Notes: a model not told the origin generated them from the letters alone. A stretch of 64,000 nucleotides of DNA from Opisthorchis felineus (GCA_004794785.1 SJOL01006634.1:230300-294299), one strand, 5' to 3'; shown: positions 11,303 through 25,181, numbered from the stretch's first letter. Program-made: numbers and translations.

Positions 11303-14300
11303 GATTCTCGTATTACCGCACTTGATTGCCTAAACACATATATTAGTCGGACCCTGAGGCTACAAAGTTCTGTGCTCTGGTGAGCAGCTCCCGTGTTAGT
11401 ATCTCACACTGAACGATCACCTCATCCCTCTGGGACGTCTCTGCTTTGTGCCCTGACATTTGAGAATATTTAAAATCCCAAACCCTCACTTATAGTTCGT
11501 TAAATTAGATATCAGTGTCCTCCCAAAATAGCAATACTTCAATATTATGTGAAACATTCGAACTATGAATCTATACACCTGAGTTACAACTGCGGGATAC
11601 TATTTTAGAACCGGGCAGTGAATTTCTTGATAGAATAGCTGTTCTTTGGAGGGATAGCCTTTCGAGTAACAATGTGTATTCTTCAGGAGAGTGACCTCTG
11701 TTCGGGGGTGCTCTCTTGGAAGCAACCCCTTGCAACAATTAACACCACGACATAATTTGTCGTAATAAATCTGGTCCTAATATATGTATAATGGCGTGGT
11801 AGATTATTGCTGTGCGTGGAGGGCTGGTGGGTTGAGAAGTTAGGGAACCCCTGGCCAACACAAGGATGCGGGAACTTCTCTACGGATGGACTAAATGTGT
11901 TGAGCAGCAGATCTTCGAAATTAACTGCGTTTCTCATCTTAAGTTCGACTTTTTGTTGGCGTCTGCGTTGTCATTTCTCCACAAAGTGGACTTTGGTGTG
12001 TCTGTTTAATCGGGACGTTGGAGATTGCTGCTATGCCGTCAGGGAATACACTTCTCATTGGAAGGGTCTGTCTAATGGCGTTTCAAATCCATGCAGATGA
12101 AACTTGCCTTTTTTCTCAGGCACGTTAGCGACTAAACTGCAGGTGGTCATGTGCATTCTTAGTCCAAACTTGGTCCTTGTTGTGAGTGGAAATTGCTCCC
12201 GGGGTGTGGGAACGTTTAGTGGTTTTTGTGTTTCCACAGAAGGTAACACTCACTGGGCCGGAGTGGTCTCGCTTGGATGTACAAGGAGCTTATGGGACAG
12301 GGACTGTTGTATTTGTCTACATCAAAAGTCGACAATCGCGCGAAGTCATTTTACCCTAGACACACTACTCGAGGGTTCATAATGCAAACCGTTGGATTTC
12401 CATCATCCTGTCTTTCTGTCCCTCAGGTCATTTAGCAGTTCATCCGCAGCGGCAGTGAGGCCCAGGTCGATATACGGTCCCCAGCCAAGAATAGTCGAAA
12501 CGTCATCCAAAGCATCGCAGTGTGTATTTATCAATTGCCACACCTCTTGACAGCAGGTCATGCAGTTGACCTTAATCAATCGGTCAAGCAATCCAAACTG
12601 CTGAGACTTAGCAGGGAGTGAATTCTTACTGAGTTTGCGAACCAATTTAATGTGCCTTGAAGCTTGGCACGACTCCACCCCGACCGTGTGTCACTATGCT
12701 GTCTGCTCAGACCTGTGCATTCCTTACGTTGACGACCGATGGAAGTAAAGTTGTGACTTCTTGCCATTCTTAGTAATCAGGCTTGGTGTGCGGAACACTA
12801 CGTTGACTCCGGAATTCCCTTAGGGCTGGAAGGTTGCCGAACGTGTGTCTTCTCCTAGGGGGACGACTTGGTTGGTTCCCTGAAGCCGACGATCGTTTAC
12901 ATACCGTCTGGGTTCGGAATTGCAACAACCCATACTTGCTCGTTCGCTGCCTACATTTCCTTGATGAACCGTTGCCTCGGGCGGGGGAATGTGAGACACG
13001 CTTTTGTGCATAAATCCAGTTCATGCAGCACGGCCTGCTGGAAAACCCTCCGTCTCAGCTGGTCTTTGTGGCTTTCTAGGTGGCTATGTGCTGTTTGGTG
13101 GTTTGCGCTGGGTTCAACTCTCAGAAGTTAGTTCCTCCGTTGTTTGATTGTTGTAATTGGTATTCGAAAACCACAAAGATATACGGGTTTCAAACTATGA
13201 TCCGGATTAAAAAAACTCAATTTGAGAGCAAGTGATCGTTTCACAATGGCGAACCTTCTGATTGACCATCAATTTTTCAGCTGGAGTGAAAGAAGATACT
13301 AAGTTCAATAGGTCCACCAGTGGAGGCTATCAAACACCGTGCGCTGAATCCTAATTCTCGAATTAGTCTTTGGAGGTCCGGTGAACTTCGTCCACTTAGT
13401 GAATAATTGGTGGATGACCTTCAGGAAGATGAACTAGTTATGGCTAATATATGGTTGGATCCCAAAACATAGATACATGAAGTTTCTCTCTCGTTGGACT
13501 CACCAGGCGTTCTGTAGCTTGACCCCATCGTTTCAGGTTACTGCCCACCGAGTCACGTCCCCAGGCTCTTTCCAGGACCCTACCATAAACATCCCGCTGT
13601 TGTCCAAGCCCATGGGTTAGAAATTAGCGGCTACTCCATGAAGTTAAACGTCTGTTCATCAGTGGCTAGATTAGCTGGAAAAGTCATCTGGCCAGGTGTC
13701 ATATCCGTTTCGATCGCTCGGCCTGCCACTGTAGCTTTACGCTGAAAATTTGCCTACTAATATAGGGGACAGTAGACAGATGTTTGTTGAACTGAGCTTT
13801 AGGCGCACTCGACCGATCATGACTCCTGAAATGGCCAAACGTGTGGTCCAAAGCGATAAGAGCCTTAGTTTTGGTTGCGAATCATGTGGAGTTCGGAAAC
13901 AAACTCGAAAATCCGTGGACCATGTTCTAGAACTTAGCTAGCCATCACTTGACCGATGAATGATTTTAGCTGGTTTGACGACGTGGATTAAGGCAACCAC
14001 AATGTAATCCGCGACGAAGTGGTGCGTAAACGGGTACTTGATAATGAATTCGATTGCTTAGAGCAGCAGATTAACCTTCCCAGGCGTTGGGGCATGCACT
14101 ACCCATGCCCAGTCGTCGTCTGCCGAAGAAAGCTTTGTTTTCTGTTCCGAGCGATTGTTGGTGAAAGGTTCACGGGCGACAGATCTTGACGTGGTAGCTT
14201 GAAATGAAAGTGACTACTGTCAAACTGAGTTCTGTAGGATCTTCATGCCTTCCTGGCTAGGCTCGCGTGATCCTGCTTGTAGGTGGTTGGAAACACTGCA

Positions 14301-16024
14301 AGGCATGGCACACAGTCGATGCCAGTAGCGCACATACTATTTCCTAGCTGGACTACCTAGCTAAAATTCACCTGTCGCTGGGCTTACGTCGGGTGTGGTT
14401 CGCATACGACTCTGGGTTGATCTCGCCGACGGCGCCTTCGACATGATGCTCGAAAGTGTTTATTTTAATGTTGTCCAACGATGTGAGCGCTTTATTCTTG
14501 ATCGTTTTCCCAGGTACATGAGGCTTCCTCGCATTAAGTCTCTGCACTTTACCGGGGCTTTCTGTCGTCGTACGGCAGTCAACAGCCACTGTGTAGTCCT
14601 TGTGTTTTGCTGTGATGATGACGAAACGTAACCCAAGCCCTCATTGCTGTAGGTCAGCAATGTTTAGACAGACAGGAATTTAGCCGACTGGCAAACCTGG
14701 TCGATGAAACCGACCGACAGTATATTCAAGCTCAAGCAGTACATATGCTTGTGGTGTTCCAACCTTTCAAAAAATAAATTCTAGAATTGATCTCGAGGAG
14801 AAGTTTATTGTTCACAGTCGCTGATGGTCAACCAATACTTTCAAATCAGCCCCTGTCCTGTCTGCACATTTTGTTCCAGAAGTAACGATAGAATTTTGTC
14901 CATGTAGTTTGTCACATCGTTAGTAGTTGTGGTGGGTGAATGAAATAGGGTTCGCTCTATGGATTCAATTTGAGTTTTGTGCGATAGCTGTCTTGAACAA
15001 CAACTACTAAACGCTGCATGGTTGGCACCACTTCATTCAACAAGGCCCTTACGCCTTTGTTTCCCATTTGAACCCTGGTTGATTACGAAGTTGTACGTTA
15101 GCCCTGTGGCCTACTCTCCCCATTATCCACCTGCAATGCGAGCACGAACTTTAAGCTCAGTGGCTATACCAGAAGCATCGTTTAAAGGTAGGTCGGGTGT
15201 TTCCTGGCGTTTCTGTTAGTAGTTATCAAAACACTAGCTGGGACTGAAGTTAGTCATTTAGATGACGAGACATTCGTGCACATGTCTCCGTTGACCAGGT
15301 CCACTATAGCAGTAAGCCGTTGACTGATCCGGTTGTGGCGTCTGCTGAACGACCAGAACAACGGCCAGCCGTACAACCAACGCTACCCAAGTAGCAGTTT
15401 TTTGTTTGTTTTGTGGCGTCCCAAACTAAACGGACTCGTTTGATGTGTCACCCGTCTTCGTGCGTACACCTGAGGTTCCGTAGGGTGCTTACAGCTGATT
15501 GGACATCAGCTGGTCTTTTACTATCTAACAAGAGTACATTCTGCGTTAACATGTTAACATCCCTTAACTATCTCCAGTCGCTTGCGTAAAGCATAAAGAA
15601 CTATATATAACGGTAGCTTAGTAGGAACAGTGACCGACCCATGTTCAATATGGGTCAGAGAGGTTATGAACCATGACCATGGTAACTGAAGTTACTGAGC
15701 TCAACTCTGCCCGCTCAGCACCGCGTATTACGCTCTGATGGAAGAAGCCTTCAGCGAATGCCAAAACTGCTTGGTTACGATCGCGAAACAAAATCTTAAA
15801 CGCTGCTTTGGGGTCGACCGCATGATTTATTGTGATCAGGTGCCTTGCGATCGACGAACCCGATCCAGATTTGGGTCTTACGGACTTCTTGCACTACCCA
15901 TAACCCCACCGTGGGACTTGCTCACAGGCTCGTTGAACCAGTCGCCGTTCTGTTTAACCTACACAAATGTCACTTCAGCTAAAGCTGAAAAGACAGCCAA
16001 ACAACATATGATTTCCTGAACCGG
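11303..16024. other. no recognised gene or mobile element
   Basis: A 4.7 kb stretch of short open frames on both strands. I could not tie any of it to a known family. A weakly protein-like frame at 14395-14631 (+) is discussed among the rejected items. Confidence 0.4.
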
Positions 16025-16204
16025 TTTCTGTAGTTGGGTTAGATGGCTCAGTGGTTTGAGCGCGAGTTTGCTGACCGGAAGGCCGTGGTTCGAACCCGAC
16101 CTCTGCCTCTCGACTTCCTCTGTCTAGGCTTAGGCAACCTGGCAGCTAGGCACCTAATGGGTGTGTGGCTGAATGATTGTTTTTCTGTAGTTGGCTAAAG
16201 TTTA
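16025..16204 (+). mobile_element. SINE-1 with 13-base target-site duplication
   Basis: The SINE body is 16038-16191. The tRNA-like head carries A-box TGGCTCAGTGG and B-box GGTTCGAACCC, followed by the family body. Perfect direct repeats TTTCTGTAGTTGG flank it at 16025-16037 and 16192-16204, marking the insertion. Part of the body (TATCCCAG to the GGTGGCAT block) is deleted. Confidence 0.92.
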
Positions 16205-16332
16205 CATAAACTCATTATAACTCAAGTATCTCATGAACAAGAGTCCAATGGTAGTTAACCTCTTGGAATGCTTGTGTTGCTAGACGCCCTGAAGCTACAC
16301 TGGGGCGTTCGCTTCACCATGCGAAATCCGGT

Positions 16333-16549
16333 ACACTGCCTTAATAATAATAAATAATCTGTCATGTATAACACTCTTTCGGTGTATGGCTGTGACGCCG
16401 CCTGAAGCAAGCACGGGGGCTGAGATGTTACCAGGCTTCGTGGGCCTATCCAGGAGCAGTCGAGATGTCTGGGTTGGGTTTGAACCATGGACCTTCCGAC
16501 CAGTAAGTTCGCGCTTTAACTACTGAGCTGCCTCGAGCACACTGCCTTA
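16333..16549 (-). mobile_element. SINE-1, minus strand, with 11-base target-site duplication
   Basis: The body is 16344-16538. The head reads toward lower coordinates: tRNA-like 5' end at 16538, B-box GGTTTGAACC near 16475. The 3' tail is an ATT-rich repeat (AATAATAATAAATAAT on the plus strand). ACACTGCCTTA flanks it at 16333-16343 and 16539-16549. Confidence 0.9.
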
Positions 16550-16693
16550 GAGGCCCGGTATTCTGAATCACCAAATATTGGAATTGACAAAAAATGACTT
16601 CTTTGTGTTTCTGTCGACTACATCCGCGGTATACCTTGCAAGGCTTATTTAGTGGGTAGTTTAGCTATATTTTCTACCCTTTGCGTCGACCTA

Positions 16694-16713
16694 GTTGTTG
16701 TTGTTGTTGTTGT
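16694..16713 (+). repeat. (GTT)n microsatellite
   Basis: About six GTT units followed by GTGC. Confidence 0.9.
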
Positions 16714-18118
16714 GCTTCAACTGAAACCCGATACCGCAAGAATGGCGCAATCGTCCTTTCAACGCGTGTTTGCAAACTACACCGCAGCGTCCATAGCTTT
16801 CCACCCAAATCCTTGCATTTACTGGTGAAAAAACCTGTTAGCCAAAACCACCACAAATCGTTCACAGTTGGCCATCGACATTCATTTGGCCATGCGCCTG
16901 GAAGCTGTTTGATGCATGGACGCAGCATTTTGCGGAACCGTTTGGCTCATTAGAAACGGACCCAAAGGGTACACAATGCATGCTTTACTGTGGAAGTCAT
17001 CAGTTATTATTCATACGTGCCTTAAAACACAGTCTGCTGACTGATTGATACCTTAAGCACTCTTGCGAAATACTGATTGAGTTCTAAAATAACGACTTCG
17101 CCGCTTGTAAACTGACATTGAGACGAGATCCAGAAGAGGCGAACACAATGAACAATCAGGAAATAACGCAACATTTCAGACGATTATCCTAACTGTAAAG
17201 GAATTCCCACTTGGCCTTCGGCAGGGCTGAGAATCCCAAAGGAACACGTGGCCGTTTCACTGTTATCCTATATACATCTTTAAAAACCGAGAATCACTCT
17301 GTAATTGCTTCAGTCTCTTCGGAAATAATCGGCAATACGCGATTATCTGGCGAGATTCGAGGCCGGGTTGGATAGACGTTTCAACAATCCACCATCCAGC
17401 TGCAAGTGGCTGATCACCATGATATAGTATAATTTGTCTTCCAGCGATGTGATCCACTTCACGTGATCTGGTGATGACTAGTTCCCCAAGGGAAGATTCT
17501 TCGCGGGAACGACCGCGTCGCTTGTGCGGTGTTTTCTTCTCTGAGATTCAAAACATCACTTGTATGATGGGTTCCGTTTGTCCGAAACGTGACAGTTGAA
17601 CGCCCAATAGAGACGAAAGCTAGTTGACTGTTTCCCTGATTGCCAGAGGAAAACTCAATAGAACGGTGTAAAACGATTCTACATTGAATTCGACAGACAT
17701 GCTGTTGCAGTTGCTCAGCACCTGCTCAAATTGCATGTGTGCATATGACAACACACGTAGGCTTAAAAAACAACTTATGAAAGGAAAAAGCCGGAGAAGT
17801 CGATTTTCATCTAAAAAGAAACAGAATGCATTGAGTTACCTGGAATGAAAGGAAGCCAAATGGAGGGCAGAGGGATCGGCTGGTGCGGACAATGACGCCT
17901 GTAATGAAACAGTGTACCTTGTAGTTGAGCGGAAGGCATTCGGGTGAAAAAAGTGCAGAAAAGGAGTAGAAACGGAGCCGCAAGACCTGAGTAACCTTCA
18001 GCTGCTCAGTCCAGAACAGCAATAGACTTGATTTTGAGAAAGGAGGTGTAGCGAGATGGAATGCTAGAAAGTCGAGGCTACCAGTTCTCTGCACAGAGGG
18101 CTACAGTTTGAGATACAT

Positions 18119-18289
18119 TCAGATAGGTTCAACATAGTTGGAGGGTAACATGCCAAATTGACCAGTTCGTTGGACCGTGCCGTACATCCACCCTTCTGTG
18201 ATGGGATCACCGTTCAGAATGATATCTCCTTCGATGAACGTCACCTCGTCATCTTCTCTGGCTTCGTAGTCGTACATTGCACGATATTT
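18119..18289 (-). CDS. LASP1: LASP-type protein, last exon: SH3 domain
   Basis: This exon encodes 56 residues plus TGA: a complete SH3 domain that ends the protein, as in animal LASP1 and nebulette. Seen: AMYDYEA (ALYDY-type motif, residues 4-10), the acidic RT-loop [11 protein letters not shown], the highly characteristic [12 protein letters not shown] (32-43) and the C-terminal [11 protein letters not shown]. Family SH3 domains bind proline-rich partners at actin structures. The acceptor is TTGGTAG just before AAATATCGT, and the exon starts in phase 0. The stop follows directly after the SH3, which fits the family. The preceding exon in phase is not certain (see the candidate at 30023-30158). 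The symbol is by homology; the worm gene may be named Lasp. Confidence 0.92.
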   Translation of the reverse strand, partial: KYRAMYDYEAREDDEVTFIEGDIILNGDPITEGWMYGTVQRTGQFGMLPSNYVEPI

Positions 18290-18659
18290 CTACCAACGAG
18301 AATAGGGGGAGTAATCTTATAAACAAGACAAATCAAGTCAAATGAACACGACCTAACTAAAGGTCACAGTAAAAACATAAACCTGAAAGGGTGTTTTAAA
18401 TTTTTACAGTTTGCCCAACCCTCGAGATAAGTCAAATTGTGGAGACTGTTTATACACAATGGCCTGGAAGAGTTTAGAGTCCTTTTTCGCCACGGTGGCT
18501 TAGCCGACCAACCACGAGTGAACAAACATCATATTCAAAACACTGACGGGGTGGATAAGCAGTTTGTTCGAGGCATACGCACTCGTTAACCAGGCATCAC
18601 GTAGTCTTATGTTCCGCTTTGATAACTGCCAAGCACGGGGTTCCGTAACCGGCCTCTTC

Positions 18660-18905
18660 GTGCCCATCAGACCCCATTTGGCATCATCATCAGCTGTAAG
18701 GATTGTCGTACAGTAGTTAAAACTGCTACAGTTTTGTGCGAAAATACAGATTTGTCACTGGGGGGATTGGGAGGGGAGCCATGCATTGAATGCAATAGTC
18801 TGAATGCACAGGCGCCATTGAGGGCGCGACTGGGCCATGTCTGACATTGATGTTGATCATTAACGTGATCAACGCTGTGACATCAGAACCCGGAAAAGGT
18901 GCGGT
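18660..18905 (-). mobile_element. RTE-1 3' UTR fragment, minus strand
   Basis: Read on the minus strand it matches the 3' part of the 37.3-37.6 kb copy: RHGPVAPSMAPVH, YCIQCMAPLPIPP, then the ACTGTACGACAAT..TTACAGCTGATGATGATG tail. Only the 3' end is present, as expected for a 5'-truncated insertion. Confidence 0.75.
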
Positions 18906-20449
18906 GGCGACCCTCCAGTCGGTCTGTGCAAGGGCGGAGGTATTGCCCACACACAAATCTAGCATACATTCATCATTTCACCTGGTCACCTGCTTCTGAC
19001 TGACGTTCTAAATGCGCACTGCCCGTGCGTTCGCAACGGAATCTCGCCTGTGCCAGCTTCAAAAGCTCTCATCCTATGTCATTCATTGATCATATTCAGT
19101 AGACCGGGTGTTGCGCCTCTAGGCTGAGTAGTCCGCCAAAGCCTGCTTTGTTATCAATTGGCAACAGCCGGTGAGCGTTACGTAAGTAGAATGATGGGTC
19201 CTGGGTGATCGAATCAATTAGACAAATTTCACGGTTTCTAGCTACGCGATCGTGTTGTTGGAGTAGGCAGAAAACGACCGGCAATTATTTGTATGAGCGA
19301 TGCTCATCCGCTTGAATCAGTCGGTTCTTCTTAGGATGTCGGGGGATACATTGCTGCCTAAACCTGAAAGAGGGTAAGAACCGACCTAGCTAGGATTGAT
19401 ATCTCGAAGGAAGCGAGTGATGACGGATTGCAAAGAAGCCCAACCAACCAACCTCTGAAGATGCGTGGCAGATTTAAACGCGAATAACTCCAAGAAAGCT
19501 GCTCGGAGGCAAAAAGAATGCTGCAACGCGCAGCATCCGAACAAACGATAACTGCGTATAAGATAATGAAAGTCATATTAGCAGCGAAAAAAGCTAGTGA
19601 AGTTTTATCCAGGCCTAAGTTTCTGGGGGACACAGTGCCTGACTCGAAACAAGTCACATCAATGGCAATACCAGATGCAGAGAACAGGACACTACCGGTG
19701 TAACGGTGGGTACTACTGATGACGCATGCGAGTAGTATGTGTGTTCTCGAAACTTCGTCTTGATCTAATGGAAGGTGGGATTTATTACGGAATTTGTGGA
19801 ACTACTTTGCAGTTTTTGCTTGCAATTGTGCGATAGTCAATGAATATCCAGGAGAGTCCAAGAAGACGCGTTCGAGACGAAGATGGATATTCCGTTTTTA
19901 AAAACAACATGCAAATGAGAGTTTAACCTTCCTGTCAAATAGTAAGTAACCGTTTAGTTGGCGTTTTCTAATAAACAACTCCGCAGCGAAGGGCTTCACT
20001 CCTTACACAGGTACCACGGACGGGAGAATGAAAGATCGGTGCAGATGGGCTCCGACTAGATTGTTCACATATGCCACGACGTTCTAAAATCGCATCAGCC
20101 TTTAAGTGAGCAGTGGTAGGTGGTGTCGCGATTTTTGTTGATCAGAAATTTGGACTGCGATACTAAATGACAAATGAATCTTGAAGCCACACGCCAGCAC
20201 ACCTCGCCCCCGCTGGCCGAACTAGAGATATTATAATCCAAAGTGATAATACCTAGCACATCCGACCCGTCTCACTAATACTCGTGACCGCTGATCTGAA
20301 GTATGTGGAAGTTAAACGGCGCAGCATGTATTGGGCGTAGTCACAAGCAGTGCTTCTGGTACGTTCTGCACATTCCATACGATTAACTAACTTATTTTAA
20401 TGAAATACACTCGGGTGTAAAATAAGCTGGTGTTGACGCGTGACTCAAC

Positions 20450-20610
20450 TGAGTGTGTTGCACAAAACACCGCCTCATGTTTCAGCTGGTACGATATTTG
20501 AGGTACCGCAGTGTAAACCTGCCTGCGAGAGGAACGGAACCGGTCATAGGCCATCGAATAGATTTCAGCGACAGTCAAGCAAACAAGGTGTTCGTGCATA
20601 TTTTCTTTGT
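20450..20610 (-). mobile_element. decayed relative of the hammerhead element, minus strand
   Basis: Read on the minus strand, GACCGGTTCCG is followed by ACTGCGGTACCTCAAATATC, CCAGCTGAAACATGA and TTTTGTGCAACACA. This matches about 65 bases downstream of the ribozyme in the 25.9 kb element. The ribozyme core itself is not recognisable here. Confidence 0.55.
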
Positions 20611-23600
20611 CAACTGCAGATAGTTTTATACAATGACGTGACATGAGACTAAACTGGATTAAGTCAGTATGCTCAACCAATCCAGGCTGTAAGGCAGCGA
20701 TATTTAGCGAGAAGTGCCTGAGCATTTCAGCAAAACGTAGACCTACATGTTCTAATACCCACCCTGAAGGACCAACAGGCTGTGCTCTTCAGACAATATT
20801 CGCCGCTCAACCTGGTATGAGAGCCCCTGTAGATGATGTTGGCCACCTACGGGTATAGCTGAGCCGGTCATCGAGATAGACGTGCTGCCGCACCACAATG
20901 AAGTTCAATGTATTTGCTTTGCACGCCATTGTTGGAAATTCACCATAAGGTCGTGCGCGGAGCGAAAGCAGTCAGAAAATGTCGCAAACGAATGGAAACG
21001 GAAATATTGGGCAACCGAACGTATCAATTCAACTCAAATGGCTGTATCGGTGCCGACAGTGGGCACCTGATCCTAAGGTCAACAAGATGACCTTTCGATC
21101 ACACTACTGCGTACTCGATCACGCCATATCTGACTAAAATATCGGCGTGCAGGGAACACGAGGTGAATATTAGAAGAACCGATCTCACAAAAGAAATAAA
21201 CAGCTTCTAATTAGATATGCGCAATCAAGCTATGACAGGCTAGGCCTGTCGAATACCAATGAGTAACTATTCACGTGGTCCGATTTCGATCGGTTTGGAA
21301 TGTCTGGGTCGGTGAACTTCAAATCCGGTACACATAGATACGGAAGTTGACAAGAATCAAGAAAATCAGGTTGCTGAGCTGCGACATCCACATCCGACAT
21401 GCCAACAACTTGGTATCCATCCGGCACCGTTATACACACCAATTCACACTAAATTGTGTGCCGAAGTCTGAACGCGACAGATTTAGTGACAATAGTAACA
21501 CGGAACAGGCGGGAGAATGCTGGAGATTGTGGTTCAACTGGTTCTTTATACGATTTGAAAAGCAAAGCATAATCCCTGCATATCACACCTTCGATTAAAA
21601 GCAGGCGATTCCGATCTTATCAGGGAGCTAGTCGCAACTGGGTGAGAAGGATGCATCGACTAGATCAACGCGTTCAAGTGAATTCCAGGTTCACCTTATT
21701 TGGTGGATAGAATGTGAGTTTTCGGGACCACCGCAAATAAATTAATGGATGTAACTACCTGAATGTTCAAAAAGACTAACCCGCCTGTTTCGTCCAAAGT
21801 CGATTACAGTTACCCTCCTCCCAGAAATTTCGCCCCCGGAAGCGTAAGTGGCGGCATTGATCTGAGAGATATCAGAGGAAACAAAGTGAGCACCTAGCTT
21901 GATCTTTCATACCATCTTGTGTCTGTGATCGTCATTACTTATTTCACCAGTAACGTGCCGCCTCAATGCGCTTTTCATAAGGTTATATCCGACCCTCCCA
22001 ACAAGCACAGGAATGGATGCGACCTCTTTACGAAAAACTGTTGGTTAACACCATTTTCCAAGATCATATTTCGATCAGTAGTAATCCCATTCACGGAGAC
22101 AAATGTAGTAAACGTTCATCTCAGATAGCCCAAGTGGAACTGTAGAAAATCGGCTGAAAACTTAAAAAGTTAACTAATACCTTATTAACAGAGCTGTATT
22201 TGTAGTCACTCCATTGCGGAAACCGACGTTCCATTGGATTGTAATGATATCCCCAAACTTGACGGTGTTTAGGACATGTGTTTTGCTGTGTTTGCCTTGG
22301 TGGACTGGAACGAGTTTTCTAGCGAAACAGAAACATTATTGTTGTTTCAGTCCTGGGTCACAACAACTATACGCACTACACCGAGAGGTAATCACATGCT
22401 CAAATCTAGATAAATGTTAAACCAGAATGGGTTGCAGTGTATCTGAAACACTCCAAGTGGTGGCAAACCTGGTCCTGCTCCTTCCAAAGTATCTCATTTC
22501 GGATGAAGAGCAATGACAATGCCATGCAAAGGCAAACCCACTCGATTTCCACACCACTGCAGCCAATGAGCGACAGTGAGTCTTATCATGAAAAGAACCA
22601 GAGATGTGGAAAGGTAAGGAAAGCTGAATGCCTTTTAGGTTTGCGTATGGATAACCAAGGCTATTCAGAAGTTTGCACGGCGACACAGCGGTGTCACGTC
22701 ACAAGATCGCAAGTGCATCAGCTGTTCACAAAGCTCGTACTTTAGCATCCCTGCTTGTCCACATCGATTCTCGTTTTACCAGTACAACTATAAAGCATTC
22801 GCAATCCGACTTCTTGATGCTCAGCTAATTCCACTCACCTCAGACCAATCCAACACTGCCTATTACGCACTAAATTGTCTGTGTCGCTTCTCTCGTTCAA
22901 CCCAATCCGATGCGGTGGTGAGTGCATGTGAGGGGCTTGTAATGTAATGATCCTAACAAAACGGTGATGATGCCACGCACAGATATTTAGATACGTGTTT
23001 GTCACAGGACTATGAACCGCTTAATTGTCATGGTGATTCCAGCTTCTGAAGACAGGATATTGTGCACCCAGTCAGCTAGTATGAGCTACCTTCGGAGAAC
23101 GGTGTCCTACAGAGAGCACAGAGTTGATAAACGGCGCATAGGGACCGCAAGATAATCCGACTGTTACTCCGGAAATCCAACTTAAAGAACATCCACGGAC
23201 TGAATGTTCTGAAGGTGAGGAAGCATGGGGAAACTGTCAATTTGCATGAAACCGTTATTCGTACACTTAATTCAGACTATTGGAAAAAGCCACTGACAAG
23301 GTAAATGTGTTTTGCAAGAACAGCGTCTACCTTGCGGTTGAACAATCCTTCTGAAGGTCTACATGGGCGTTTTTCATCAGCCTCCATCAAAATGAATTCA
23401 GGAACTTGGAAAACGATTCTGCTGGAGGCCTTATACCTGAGGTTACAAGCGTAGTAAGGTTTTCCCTATAATGACATGTGGATGTTGCAAGATGTCAACG
23501 TCTCAAAAGTCACCGGCAGTCTCGGGATGGGCAATAAATGGGATACTATTTTGCAGAGGAAAAAATTATTCCACGGATGACAGAAGTTTCCGATTACTAC

Positions 23601-24963
23601 TTTTGGTTGTCTGCTATCGACCTGTATGGCTTCACTAAACGTTTCAGCAAACACGGGTTGGAAGTGCGCAACAAGACCAAGAATGCTCCTATTACATACC
23701 GGATTTCCGGAATCCATGTGATCGACCGTTATGTGTGGCTGGCTTGTAACACGTTTTTGAAGGTGCTCACTGAGCTTTATCAGAGGTCAATCAGTTCCAC
23801 CGGTGTGCACGTGTCGCAATCAAATAACAAGCCAGATAGATGGATTGGACTAGGTCGAATAACTAGCCTGCAGTACGATCATCTTAGTGGCTAAAACGAG
23901 TACCAACATGGGTTTTATTCAGACCTGTCTTATTCTTACAACAGATGTCTGCTCTTTCAAGGTCGCCTTTAAGCAGCAAGCAGATGAAGACATCCTCCTG
24001 TGTACCATGTCACCTGGCTTGCGTGATGGTCTAGCTTTATTCATTATTCTTCTATCACCTGTCTATCTTATGAACGTCTACTGTGTTCCGACGATTGATG
24101 GAGGCAAACGAACTACTGACACCTCGCAACTTGCGTCTTTCTGCTGTTTCAACGAAACGGATGAAGGTGACTCACCTGAAGGCTGTCCGTCCAGCAGAGT
24201 ATTGGGGAGAACTTTAGGTAACATATTGAGTTAGGACTTGAAGTGTGGATGGATAACGATGGTTTACAGATGTCGCACGTGGAAATGACCGTGCGGGGAC
24301 GTTGAGTTTCCTCGATGCTAGCGGATGATGTCCGTACGTTCGTAGTTTTTACAGACAGTTGCGCATCGTGGATAATACAGATAAGGAATGCGCCAGTATG
24401 CTTTGACGTCCTGCATTTACCCCCTGTTCACAACCACCCGGGTACCTTTTAGGTGACACAGTTCGCAAGCGTCTTGGAAAATGAGAGCGATCGTCCTACA
24501 AGGTGCATCTAACCGTCATCGTAGTCCTTTTCATCATGTACTTATACACCACGTTGGCCGGGAGTCAATGTGCAGTGAGGTTTTTACGAAGTGACAGTTC
24601 CAAATTTCCCCGAAAGTTTCAGAGTACGGAAGAATGTTGTACAGTTTTGGAGCCCAGTCCGTTTAGCACCCGATTTCTCCTATAGGCTCCAATGCAATGG
24701 GTTGGCAGCATACACACAATCGGGGTTGCCGTGGATTCACACCTTTTTACCCGAATTTAATGCAGAAGATACTTTCGAATGTGTTCTCAAACAGCACGTT
24801 TGCTGGCTAACAGAATACTCCGCTCGCAGACTTTGCGAGTAGACCTTGACCGTTTCACCGAGGTGCGCTTGCGTGTATGCCTCAGTCATACAGGTTGTCT
24901 CTACTCACAAGCAACAGTGGATGAATAGGAAGCAATTCAGAAGACATCGAAAACAACCAAACG

Positions 24964-25181
24964 GTCGCTGCGTCAGTCAGTCATGCAGCTGTAGCACCCT
25001 TTCGGTGCCTAACTGCCATGGCACCTGAAGGAGGCACGAGGGCTGGGATACTGCCAGGTTGCCGAAGCCTACACAGGGGAAGTCCAGAGGCGGAGGTCGG
25101 GTTCGAACCACGGATCTTCCGGTTAGTAAAATCGCGCTCTAACCACTGAGCCACCTCGCCCCTGCTGCGTCGCTGCGTCAG
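24964..25181 (-). mobile_element. SINE-1, minus strand, with perfect 13-base target-site duplication
   Basis: The body is 24977-25168. Head at the right: CCACTGAGCCACCTC is the complement of the tRNA-like GAGGTGGCTCAGTGG A-box region, and GGGTTCGAACCACGG carries the B-box. Body blocks include GCTGTAGCACCCTTTCGG. The repeats GTCGCTGCGTCAG at 24964-24976 and 25169-25181 are identical, suggesting a fairly young insertion. Confidence 0.93.

Noticed and set aside
13315..13745. About 140 codons on the plus strand with only three stops, suggesting an old gene
   Set aside because: Three stops is only modestly fewer than expected by chance, and no domain was recognised.
14395..14631. Frame with FNVVQRCERFILDRFPRYMRL-like text, faintly like an RGS domain
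   Set aside because: Only a short stretch looks similar, no other RGS motif or exon is nearby, and the match is within what chance can give.
16038..16110. tRNA gene, from the GGCTCAGTGG and GGTTCGAACCC boxes
   Set aside because: No proper acceptor or anticodon stems follow. The sequence continues as the SINE-1 body and is flanked by a target-site duplication.
23538..24234. Two consecutive plus-strand frames of 118 and 115 codons
   Set aside because: They resemble no family I know and show no conserved motif; likely chance frames inside a LASP intron.
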